Notes: a model not told the origin generated them from the sequence alone. Positions 1-5,924 are shown, counted from the stretch's first letter. The stretch is 6,528 nt of DNA from Synergistaceae bacterium (GCA_030531285.1 JAUNNW010000082.1:1-6528); one strand, 5' to 3'. A program made the numbers and translations.

Positions 1-1092
1 GGAAGCGGCGGAATGATACTGAAACCGGAGCCTCTTGAAAGAGCGCTTAAAAGCGTTTCAAAAGAAGGCAGACCGTTCGTAGTTTATCCGTCGCCGCAGG
101 GAACGACGCTCTATCAGGAACTCGTTGAAGAGCTTTCCCGCAAGGAACATCTTGCCATAGCCTGCGGACATTACGAAGGCGTTGACGAGCGGTTCACGCA
201 GAAATACGTCGATATGGAGATTTCCCTCGGCGATTTTGTCCTTACAGGCGGTGAAATGCCTGCGATGGCAATAACCGACTCGGTTGCGCGGCTTATTCCC
301 GGAGTAGTCGGAAGCAGTTCTTCGGTTGAAAACGATTCCTTCTACGACGGAATGCTTGACACTCCGCACTATACGAGACCTGCCGAATGGCAGGGCGAAA
401 AAGTGCCGGAAGTTCTGCTTAGCGGAAACAATGCCGCCATTGAAAAATGGCGCGGCAGACAATCCGTTGAAAGAACCTTGAAAAGACGTCCTGACATTGT
501 CGGAAGAGCGGGGCTGACGCCATGGCTCTCCGGAGGCAGTTACGTAATGGAGCTGCACTATCCGGTACTCGGCAAAGACGGCGAAAAAACGTCAACCGCG
601 ATAACAGGCATGGACATTCACGACATTGCTCGTGCGTGCAGAACCTACGGCATAAAAAAATATCTGCTGGTAACGCCTCTTGCGTCTCAAAGAGAAATGG
701 CGCGGCGCATCATTACTCACTGGACGGAAGGCTGGGGCGCGTCGCACAACCCCGACAGGGCGGAAGCGTTCAGCAGAATTAAAATTTTTGCCTCTGCGGA
801 AAAAGCATGTGACTGGATTCGCGAAAAAGAAAAATGCAAGCCGTTCAAAATCGCTACAACTGCTAAACAGAGCGCAAACGCCGTTCACTGGCTGACGCTC
901 AAACGGGAAATACTTGAAAAAGAACTCCGCCCCGTATTTATTTTCGGAACAGGCTGGGGACTTCACAAGGAAATCCTTAACACGGCTGATGCGATAATGA
1001 CCCCGATAGAAGGCGGAGATGACGGCTGGAACCATCTTTCCGTAAGAAGTGCTGTCAGCATAACGCTTGACAGATTCTTCGGCAAAAGATAA
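1..1092 (+). CDS. trmD: tRNA (guanine37-N1)-methyltransferase TrmD fused to a Tm1570-type SPOUT RNA methyltransferase (5' partial)
   Basis: The reading frame is open from base 1, and its first codons (GSGGM) match the conserved loop near residue 55-60 of TrmD. The gene therefore starts outside the window, and the ATG at 13 is internal. TrmD uses S-adenosylmethionine to make m1G37 in tRNAs with G36-G37, which prevents +1 frameshifting. Visible TrmD signatures are GHYEGVDERF (166-195), the knot segment SLGDFVLTGGEMPAM (from 223) and LDTPHYTRP, whose Asp (358-360) corresponds to the catalytic Asp169 of the E. coli and H. influenzae enzymes. TrmD normally ends soon after the LLSGN..I..WR..QS..RT..RRP segment (415-495). 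Here the frame continues for about 180 more residues (about 547-1089), with a second knot-like C-terminus (FIFGTGWGLHKE, then TPIEGGDDGWNHLSVRSAVSI). I recognise this as the SAM-dependent RNA methyltransferase family PF09936, which in Thermotoga maritima is the separate gene Tm1570 between trmD and rplS. The fusion is seen directly; the target of the second domain is not known to me. Confidence 0.95.
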   Translation, partial: GSGGMILKPEPLERALKSVSKEGRPFVVYPSPQGTTLYQELVEELSRKEHLAIACGHYEGVDERFTQKYVDMEISLGDFVLTGGEMPAMAITDSVARLIPGVVGSSSSVENDSFYDGMLDTPHYTRPAEWQGEKVPEVLLSGNNAAIEKWRGRQSVERTLKRRPDIVGRAGLTPWLSGGSYVMELHYPVLGKDGEKTSTAITGMDIHDIARACRTYGIKKYLLVTPLASQREMARRIITHWTEGWGASHNPDRAEAFSRIKIFASAEKACDWIREKEKCKPFKIATTAKQSANAVHWLTLKREILEKELRPVFIFGTGWGLHKEILNTADAIMTPIEGGDDGWNHLSVRSAVSITLDRFFGKR

Positions 1093-1144
1093 AACTGACT
1101 GCATTTCAGACAGACAAACAGAATTTAAACTTGTCAGATTCCAT

Positions 1145-1162
1145 GCCGGTACAATAACCGGC
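1145..1162 (+). promoter_or_regulatory. Hairpin in the rplS leader
   Basis: A perfect 6-bp inverted repeat (GCCGGT / ACCGGC) around a 6-base loop lies in the 105-base gap between trmD and rplS, about 20 bases before the rplS Shine-Dalgarno sequence. No T-run follows it, so it is not an intrinsic terminator. L19 leader structures that regulate rplS are known in other bacteria, but I cannot match this one to a described family. It may be an autoregulatory element or an RNA-processing site. Confidence 0.35.
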
Positions 1163-1197
1163 CGCTGGAAACAAGATTACGCAAGGAGGGAAAACAG

Positions 1198-1566
1198 ATG
1201 ATAGACCCCAGAATAGCTCTCGTTGAAAAGAAATTCCAGAAAGCTGAAGGAACACTTCCTGAATTCCGTTCAGGAGACACCGTTAAGGTCAGTGTCAAAG
1301 TTAAAGAAGGCGAACGCGAACGTATTCAGGTTTTTGAAGGCGTAGTTATCAGCAAAATGCACGGCGGACTTCGCGAAAGTTTCGTGGTACGCAAAATATC
1401 AAACGGCATAGGCGTAGAAAGAATATTCCCTGTCAACTGCCCGACAGTCGACAAAATCGAAGTCGTACGCTGTGGTAAGGTCCGCAGAGCAAAGCTTTAC
1501 TATCTCCGCAAACTCAGCGGCAAAGCAGCTCGTATCAAAGAACGCCGCGATTTTTCAGAAAAATAA
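1198..1566 (+). CDS. rplS: 50S ribosomal protein L19
   Basis: This 122-residue protein has the usual length and full signature of bL19, which sits at the 30S-50S interface. Visible landmarks are an N-terminal helix, a basic beta-barrel with FRSGDTVKVSVKVKEG (residues 23-38), the block QVFEGVVISK, the highly conserved SNGIGVERIFPV (residues 68-79) and the C-terminal GKVRRAKLYYLR with GKAARIKE. The start is clear: a strong Shine-Dalgarno AAGGAGGG at 1183-1190 lies 7 bases before the ATG. It is next to trmD, as in many bacteria (the rpsP-rimM-trmD-rplS order), and is probably cotranscribed with it. I see no terminator between its stop codon and the tRNA, so transcripts probably run on to the terminator at 1713-1742. 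Confidence 0.98.
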   Translation: MIDPRIALVEKKFQKAEGTLPEFRSGDTVKVSVKVKEGERERIQVFEGVVISKMHGGLRESFVVRKISNGIGVERIFPVNCPTVDKIEVVRCGKVRRAKLYYLRKLSGKAARIKERRDFSEK

Positions 1567-1575
1567 AAAAATCGC

Positions 1576-1604
1576 TTGACGTAGTACGCTTTATTGCGTA
1601 TAAT
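1576..1604 (+). promoter_or_regulatory. Sigma-70 promoter of the tRNA-Leu gene
   Basis: The -35 box TTGACG (1576-1581, 5 of 6 consensus bases) and a perfect -10 box TATAAT (1599-1604) are separated by 17 bases, the optimal spacing. The -35 box starts 10 bases after the rplS stop codon. Transcription should start near 1611, only about 4 bases before the mature tRNA 5' end, leaving a very short leader for RNase P. This would let the tRNA be made independently of the ribosomal-protein operon. Confidence 0.85.
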
Positions 1605-1614
1605 GTTTAGGTTC

Positions 1615-1699
1615 GCCGGGGTGGTGGAATTGGTAGACACGCACGTTTGAGGGGCGTGTGGGGAGACCCTTACGAGTTCGATTCTCGTCTCCGGCACCA
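1615..1699 (+). tRNA. tRNA-Leu (anticodon GAG)
   Basis: The sequence folds as a class II tRNA. The acceptor stem is 1615-1621 with 1689-1695 (one G-T pair). The D stem is GTG/CAC. The anticodon stem is 1642-1646 with 1654-1658, and its loop TTGAGGG has anticodon GAG at 1649-1651. The long variable arm is typical of leucine tRNAs, with a GGG/CCC stem at about 1659-1671. The T stem is ACGAG/CTCGT around the loop TTCGATT. The discriminator base is A1696 and the CCA tail (1697-1699) is encoded. It reads the leucine codons CUC and CUU. G36 and G37 (1651, 1652) form the pair recognised by TrmD, so this tRNA is a predicted substrate of the enzyme encoded upstream. Confidence 0.97.
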
Positions 1700-1712
1700 T
1701 TTTAAACCCTCT

Positions 1713-1742
1713 GAGAGGTTCGCAAGAACCTCTCATTTTTTT
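1713..1742 (+). terminator. Intrinsic terminator after tRNA-Leu
   Basis: A perfect 9-bp stem (GAGAGGTTC at 1713-1721 with GAACCTCTC at 1726-1734) closed by a GCAA tetraloop is followed by an A and seven T (1736-1742). This is a textbook Rho-independent terminator, 13 bases after the tRNA CCA. It probably ends both tRNA transcripts and read-through from trmD-rplS. Confidence 0.93.
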
Positions 1743-2023
1743 ATTACGTGTCATATACAAAAATGGTATTTTCAGAAAAACAGGTTGCCATCCAAGACAG
1801 TTTTGTCGTTTTTGTAAATGTAGGGGCAAGAGACATTTTATATGCCTTGCTTGCTGGCGAACTCCTGAACGTTCGGGGACTTGCGGAGGTCTCAGACTGA
1901 AATTTCAATCAAACGAACGTTTAATTCCGCGAAGTCTGCCAGCCCCGACAAAAAATAAAAATCGCATTCGCGTTTGCGTAATCCCGTTTTCAGGGCTGCG
2001 ACAAATAATCAGCTTACCGGCAC
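1743..2023. other. Intergenic region with imperfect inverted repeats and no recognisable gene
   Basis: I see no credible coding frame here on either strand. What is visible is repeat-like texture. GACTTGCGGA (1878-1887) is an inverted copy of TCCGCGAAGTC (1926-1936), with one extra base in the latter. AACGTTCG (1868-1875) is inverted at 1914-1921. CTGGC (from 1854) is inverted at GCCAG (from 1938). GACAAAAAAT (1947-1956) has a near-inverted partner ATTTTTGTC at 2049-2057. GTAGGGGCAAG (1820-1830) resembles the start of dispersed GTAGGGGC-type intergenic repeats seen in other genomes, but this is only a visual resemblance. A decayed short repeat or mobile-element remnant is possible; no transposase or clean termini can be seen. 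Confidence 0.5.
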
Positions 2024-2054
2024 GCCTCCGCCTGACCAGCGGGGGCAAATTTTT
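2024..2054 (+). terminator. GC-rich hairpin followed by a T-run (possible + strand terminator)
   Basis: GCCTCCGC (2024-2031) pairs with GCGGGGGC (2039-2046) over 8 bp, with one G-T pair, around the loop CTGACCA. The sequence AAA and then five T (2050-2054) follow. The shape fits a weak intrinsic terminator on the + strand, but the three intervening A bases and the lack of an obvious upstream + strand transcript make the assignment uncertain. It could simply be part of an intergenic repeat. Confidence 0.3.
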
Positions 2055-2065
2055 GTCTTTACAGG

Positions 2066-2094
2066 AAAAACCCCTGATGACCAATCAGGGGCTT
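2066..2094 (-). terminator. Intrinsic terminator on the minus strand
   Basis: Read on the minus strand, CCCCTGAT (2091-2084) and ATCAGGGG (2078-2071) form a perfect 8-bp stem around a 5-base loop, directly followed by five T (2070-2066). Up to three weaker pairs with the T-run can extend the base of the stem (A-T, A-T and G-T, from 2094-2092). The T-run is present only in the minus direction, so this is the 3' end of a leftward transcript. No long minus-strand gene precedes it. Confidence 0.7.
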
Positions 2095-2139
2095 ACCTCG
2101 TCCAATGAACACGGTTCTCATAGCCATTGTGTTGCTTAC
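2066..2139 (-). ncRNA. Candidate small RNA of about 74 nt, unrecognised family
   Basis: A consensus-like minus-strand promoter (2174-2147) and a clean minus-strand terminator (2091-2066) enclose a transcript expected to start near 2139. Between them the RNA can form at least one 5' hairpin: AACAC (2133-2129) with GTGTT (2112-2108), or alternatively CAATG (2129-2125) with CATTG (2107-2103). I do not recognise it as 6S, SRP RNA, tmRNA or a riboswitch class. A 22-codon frame (2127-2059, beginning MAMRTVFIGRGK) runs through the terminator hairpin but has no visible ribosome binding site, so a peptide is less likely. The promoter and terminator are seen in the sequence; that this is a functional sRNA is inference. 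Confidence 0.35.
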
Positions 2140-2146
2140 GAAACAA

Positions 2147-2174
2147 ATTATATACCATTGTCTGCCGTTGTTAA
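2147..2174 (-). promoter_or_regulatory. Predicted sigma-70 promoter on the minus strand
   Basis: On the minus strand, TTAACA (2174-2169, 5 of 6 consensus bases) lies 16 bases upstream of a perfect TATAAT (2152-2147). It points towards the hairpin terminator at 2091-2066 and away from the flavoprotein gene. The surrounding sequence is AT-rich, so a chance match cannot be excluded. Confidence 0.5.
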
Positions 2175-2200
2175 CTATCGTTTATGCGCCGCCTGACGGC

Positions 2201-2233
2201 TTTGTGACGAAGGTTTGTGACGAATGTGACGAA
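2201..2233. repeat. Three direct copies of TGTGACGAA, possible operator
   Basis: The 9-mer TGTGACGAA occurs exactly at 2203-2211, 2216-2224 and 2225-2233. The first two copies share a longer 11-mer, TTTGTGACGAA (2201-2211 and 2214-2224). Copies two and three abut, and four bases separate copies one and two. The cluster lies between the minus-strand promoter (2174-2147) and the proposed + strand promoter (2250-2277), as expected for a regulator controlling both directions. The TGTGA core resembles a Crp/Fnr half-site, but these are direct rather than inverted repeats, so I do not assign a factor. Confidence 0.55.
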
Positions 2234-2249
2234 TTTTTGCTCTTATCTC

Positions 2250-2277
2250 TTGTATTTGGTTCTCTATGGGTTAAAAT
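2250..2277 (+). promoter_or_regulatory. Possible promoter of the flavoprotein-addB-addA operon
   Basis: TTGTAT (2250-2255) and TAAAAT (2272-2277) are separated by 16 bases and lie just upstream of the flavoprotein ribosome binding site. The -10 box is good (5 of 6) but the -35 box matches only 3 of 6 positions, so the promoter would be weak or activator-dependent. That would fit the triple repeat 17 bases upstream. Confidence 0.35.
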
Positions 2278-2309
2278 AATTGCATAATAAAAGACAGGAG
2301 TGGCGTGAA

Positions 2310-2984
2310 ATGAAAATTCTTGCGGTCAACGGCAGCCCACGCAAGGGCTGGAACACCTCGCAAATGCTTGAAAGCGCGCTGAAGGGGGCAGCTTCTTTAG
2401 GCGCGGAGACAGAGATGGTTAATCTTTACGAGCTTGAGCCTTTTACGGGGTGTCGCAGTTGTTTTGCGTGCAAGTATAACAATGAATCGTGCTACGGAAA
2501 ATGCGGCTGGCAGGACGGGCTTACGCCGCTGCTTGAAAAAATCAAGACGGTTGACGCGTTTGTGCTTGGCTCTCCCGTGTATCTTTCCGACGTTTCAAGC
2601 GGTGTCCGCGCGCTGCTTGAAAGAATGATTTTCCCCGTTCTCCAGTACACGAACGACAGAAAGAGCCTTTTTACCGGAAAAATCGCCTGCGGACTTGTGC
2701 TGACAATGAACGTGCCGCGTCACATGATGGTGCGTATGCACTATAATCGTCCTGACGGCCCTCTATGCATGGCGCAGCGTTTCCTTGGACATTATTACGG
2801 AAGCTGCGAAATGCTTTGCGCGTGCGATACGTATCAGTTTGACAACTATGCGGATTACGTGTGTACCATGTTTGACGCAGGGCATAAGGCGGAGATGCGC
2901 GAGAAACAGTTCCCGAAAGATCTGCAGAAGGCGTTTGATTTTGGCAAGTTGCTGATAAGTCAAGCGGAGAAACATCATAAATAG
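2310..2984 (+). CDS. Flavodoxin-fold FMN-dependent oxidoreductase, iron-sulfur flavoprotein type
   Basis: This 224-residue soluble protein belongs to the NADPH-dependent FMN reductase / flavodoxin-like family (PF03358). The N-terminal strand and phosphate loop MKILAVNGSPRKGWNTS binds the FMN phosphate, and LGSPVYLSDVSS (residues 86-97) is the second flavin-contact loop. Between them is a cysteine cluster C48-x2-C51-x2-C54-x6-C61 (plus C65). It fits the compact CX2CX2CX4-7C motif that holds a [4Fe-4S] cluster in archaeal and anaerobe iron-sulfur flavoproteins, so I infer electron transfer; the partner is unknown. The ATG at 2310 was chosen because AGGAG (2296-2300) lies 9 bases upstream and the protein then begins exactly at the fold's first strand. 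A TTG at 2280 in the same frame would add ten unsupported residues. The gene ends 3 bases before addB. A plain FMN reductase without a cluster is the main alternative. Confidence 0.88.
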   Translation: MKILAVNGSPRKGWNTSQMLESALKGAASLGAETEMVNLYELEPFTGCRSCFACKYNNESCYGKCGWQDGLTPLLEKIKTVDAFVLGSPVYLSDVSSGVRALLERMIFPVLQYTNDRKSLFTGKIACGLVLTMNVPRHMMVRMHYNRPDGPLCMAQRFLGHYYGSCEMLCACDTYQFDNYADYVCTMFDAGHKAEMREKQFPKDLQKAFDFGKLLISQAEKHHK

Positions 2985-2987
2985 TTT

Positions 2988-5924
2988 ATGAGCGGGCTTT
3001 ATACGTATTTCAGAATATCGGAAGCGGCAGAAAAGCTTGCTGCCCTGTATGGCAAACACGGGCAGAAGGTGTTTTTCCTTGTGCCGGCAACACTGGACAA
3101 GGATACTTTGACAGACCTTATAACCGGCGGCAAAGCTGTTTTCGGCGAGCGTCCGGTTATCATGACAATCGGCGAGTTATACAAAACTATTGAAAAGGAC
3201 GATAAATCACTTCGTGTTATCGACCCTCCCGACCATAAGCTGATACTGAAATATCTTGTTGAGGAATACAAAAACGAAAACGACGGCAGAAAATTTCCTG
3301 CCGGCATGGAGCATGCGGGTTTTGTCACGCTGCTGTCCGACAATATTCATATCCTGATAAAAGAGGGCATTTCACCTGAGTTGTTATATGCCAAGCTTGC
3401 TGACGGATTTGACGGCGAAGACGATCTGTCACCCGAAGAAATTTTGTACGGTTTGTACAGAAAATATACTGACTATTTGGACAAAAACGGCCTCGCAGAC
3501 GCAATTCAGATACCGGATAAACTCAGGCAACGGCTTGTTTCCGACAGCAGTCTGTTAAAAGACAGGATTCTTGCCGTCGTCGGTTTCAGCACCTTTACCG
3601 GAAATCAGCTCAAGCTGTTTGAGCAGCTTGGCAAAATGTGCGGCTGCGTCTATTTTATGCCGCGTACGGGAATGACCGCCAAGGGTTTCCGCGGCGGAAT
3701 TCAGCAGCTTTCGCATTTTGACGGAATGTCTGAGCCGCAGCCATGCGAAAAAAAAGTCAGTCCGCTGAAAATAATGAAACTTGAAGCGGGCAATACGAAT
3801 CTTGAATATATGGCTGCTGCCCGTGAGCTTGCGCTTTGGAGGCTCGGCAGGGGAAGACTTGCCGAAAGCTTTGGCGGGCTTTCCGATTTCGGGCAGATTG
3901 GCATACTTTCCTCGCCGCAGACGCTTGACAGCGTTGAAAACGAACTGCGCCGTTACAACATACCGTACAATGTTGTTTTGCGCGGCACTGTGCTGGACAC
4001 ACCCTTAGGCAGACTGCCGCAGCTGATATGGAACGCCTGCGTTTCGCAGTGGGACACAAGGGAAACAGCTGCGCTGCTTTCCGAGCCGCTGCTTTCGCCG
4101 GACGGTTTTGACAGAAGAAAATATCTGCTGCTTTTCCCGAGAGGAGAAGAAAACTGGCATAAGGTTCTGAAAAACGATGGAGAAGCGCTTGACCTTTTCG
4201 GCAGACTGGCGGATTTCTGCCGCGCTGTCAAAAAGAAAAATTCTCCCGTTCAGCTTTTGTCGCTCTGGAAAACCTTCCTTGAAACGCTTAACGCGCAGTC
4301 ATCAGCTTCAAAGCTTGTCGAAAACAATGCAGAATATGACTACACCGTTAAAAACATATCACTTGCGCTGCATGAGCTGGATAAAAAAATTGCGGCGCTG
4401 CAGACCGTGGACAAAAACATCGGCGAAGCCTCAAAAGTTGTTTTTGAAGGCGGCGATGCGATAAATTTTCTGCTTGACTGGGCATCAACAGCCACGCTTT
4501 CAATACAGCTTCCGCAGAAAAATTGTGTAACGCTCTACGGCAAAGCGCCCGCCACATTTGAACAGCACGATTTTTGGATTATGACAGACATTGACGCGAA
4601 AAGCTGGCCGGGTACGCTGCGCGATTCTCCGCTTCTGCGCAGGGAACAGCTTGCCATAGTCAACTGCAGGGATGAAACCGCCGCTGAAAAAAATCTCAAA
4701 ACAGAACATATTCCCACGCTCTCCGAACAGCGCGAACAGAAAGAACTGCTGCTTCGCAGACTGCTTGCCACGGCAAAAAAAGGTGCCGTTATTGCACGTT
4801 CACTCACGGACGAAAACGGAAGACCTCTCGGAGAATCCGTGTTTGTTCCGCGGCTTTTTGACAAAACACGAACGTATTTTTCGCAGGCGTCTGGGGAGCC
4901 TCTTGTCTACACGCTTATCAACGCGCTTCCGCAGGACGGAGACGACTGGTTTGAGGCTGCCGAGATTCCTGAAAATATGACAAAAACAGAACGCGGCAAA
5001 TTCCCGAGAAGTGCAATATATCGTCCGGAGGAACTTGTCGTTTCACTCAGTAAACTGGACGACTGGCTGAAATGCCCGTATCTTTACTGGTGCAGAAAAG
5101 CAGGTCTGCAGCCTTGGAATGACAGCGCTTTTGATAAGCTTTCCGCAGGAAACCTGAACCACAAACTTTGGGAAGGCTACTGGAAACAGCCGAAAGAATG
5201 GGGATCCCTTACCGGCTACGTGGAGGCGAACTGGGAAAACGAAGCAGTACGCGCCGAATATCCTGCCCTGTCCTCACAGAGACTGAAACGCCGCGAAACA
5301 CTTATGAAACAGCAGGCTTTGTCGCTTGCCGCGCTTCAGGATGCCATAGAGGCAAAAGCGAAAGCACACAACAGAACAAAAGTTGAAATCGAAACGGACT
5401 TGAAAGGCAAAAACGGCTGTGACTTTGAAATAGACGGCGTAAAATTCCGCGGTAAATTTGACAGACTCGACGTGTACTCAGACAATAAAGCTGTAATTCT
5501 TGACTACAAACTCGGTACCGCCGAAAAACACGAAAACGATCTGCAGCTTGCGGCATATGCGTATCTTCTGACAAAACTGCGTGGACTGGAAATAGCCGGT
5601 TTCGGCTGGCTGGGACATGCAGACGGAAAACTCCGCGGATGTTTTACCGAAGATATGCAGCAGATTTACATTTTGTCGGATGAAATGAAAGGCAGAACGG
5701 CACTTTGCAAAAAGATAACCCCCGAAGGGCAGATTGCCAAAGCGGAAGAAGCTCTGAATAAAATAGCTGAAGCAGTCAGACAGGGCAGCTTTGAAGCAAA
5801 TTATGCCGCGAAAGAGGGCAGCGGAAGCCTGTGTCAGAGATGTGTCTATCAGACGCTCTGCCGCAGGCGTGAAGATCCGTATTATTCGGAAGCAAGCGAA
5901 GAAAGCGTGGAGGAAGAGGCATGA
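2988..5924 (+). CDS. addB: AddB-type subunit of the AddAB helicase-nuclease (PD-(D/E)XK nuclease)
   Basis: The 978-residue product fits AddB (RexB-like), partner of AddA in the double-strand-break helicase-nuclease that prepares ends for RecA. The first 650 or so residues resemble an inactivated SF1 helicase (for example VFFLVPATLDK near residue 30, IGILSSP, YNIPYNVV), with no Walker A loop visible. The C-terminal nuclease domain is well preserved: H725 (NLNHKLWE), D825 in GKFDRLD, the D839-Y-K841 core of ILDYKLG, and Q853-LAAY. C696 (LKCPYLYWC) plus C949-x2-C952-x5-C958 reproduce the one-plus-three cysteine layout that binds a [4Fe-4S] cluster in AddB. It is somewhat shorter than the roughly 1150 residues of Bacillus AddB. 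The ATG comes 3 bases after the upstream TAG, which is in the same frame and rules out an earlier start. GGAGA at 2966-2970 is 17 bases away, too far for a good ribosome binding site, so translation is probably coupled. It overlaps addA by 4 bp. Confidence 0.92.
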   Translation: MSGLYTYFRISEAAEKLAALYGKHGQKVFFLVPATLDKDTLTDLITGGKAVFGERPVIMTIGELYKTIEKDDKSLRVIDPPDHKLILKYLVEEYKNENDGRKFPAGMEHAGFVTLLSDNIHILIKEGISPELLYAKLADGFDGEDDLSPEEILYGLYRKYTDYLDKNGLADAIQIPDKLRQRLVSDSSLLKDRILAVVGFSTFTGNQLKLFEQLGKMCGCVYFMPRTGMTAKGFRGGIQQLSHFDGMSEPQPCEKKVSPLKIMKLEAGNTNLEYMAAARELALWRLGRGRLAESFGGLSDFGQIGILSSPQTLDSVENELRRYNIPYNVVLRGTVLDTPLGRLPQLIWNACVSQWDTRETAALLSEPLLSPDGFDRRKYLLLFPRGEENWHKVLKNDGEALDLFGRLADFCRAVKKKNSPVQLLSLWKTFLETLNAQSSASKLVENNAEYDYTVKNISLALHELDKKIAALQTVDKNIGEASKVVFEGGDAINFLLDWASTATLSIQLPQKNCVTLYGKAPATFEQHDFWIMTDIDAKSWPGTLRDSPLLRREQLAIVNCRDETAAEKNLKTEHIPTLSEQREQKELLLRRLLATAKKGAVIARSLTDENGRPLGESVFVPRLFDKTRTYFSQASGEPLVYTLINALPQDGDDWFEAAEIPENMTKTERGKFPRSAIYRPEELVVSLSKLDDWLKCPYLYWCRKAGLQPWNDSAFDKLSAGNLNHKLWEGYWKQPKEWGSLTGYVEANWENEAVRAEYPALSSQRLKRRETLMKQQALSLAALQDAIEAKAKAHNRTKVEIETDLKGKNGCDFEIDGVKFRGKFDRLDVYSDNKAVILDYKLGTAEKHENDLQLAAYAYLLTKLRGLEIAGFGWLGHADGKLRGCFTEDMQQIYILSDEMKGRTALCKKITPEGQIAKAEEALNKIAEAVRQGSFEANYAAKEGSGSLCQRCVYQTLCRRREDPYYSEASEESVEEEA

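Noticed and set aside
592..1104. Long minus-strand frames antisense to trmD
   Set aside because: Composition and lack of any family resemblance mark them as shadows of the TrmD-Tm1570 coding frame.
1131..1157. Possible internal promoter before rplS (TTGTCA with TACAAT or CAATAA)
   Set aside because: The spacing is only 13-15 bases and the -10 candidate falls inside the leader hairpin loop, so it is not convincing.
1500..1829. Minus-strand frame of 109 codons covering the tRNA
   Set aside because: Its central part (ETRIELVRVSPHAPQTCV) is the familiar false translation of an antisense tRNA-Leu gene, and the rest is antisense to rplS and the terminator.
1743..2279. CRISPR array, phage attachment site or insertion sequence in the intergenic region
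   Set aside because: No regularly spaced repeats of CRISPR length, no duplication of the tRNA 3' end downstream, and no transposase or integrase frame were found.
2105..2287. Plus-strand 60-codon hydrophobic frame upstream of the flavoprotein
   Set aside because: It has no ribosome binding site, includes the direct repeats (read as VCDECDE) and promoter-like sequence, and has no recognisable family; its hydrophobicity follows from T-rich DNA.
3748..3755. Run of eight A in addB as a programmed frameshift site
   Set aside because: The zero frame continues through all expected AddB motifs to its stop and neither alternative frame gives a meaningful product, so it is just Glu-Lys-Lys coding.
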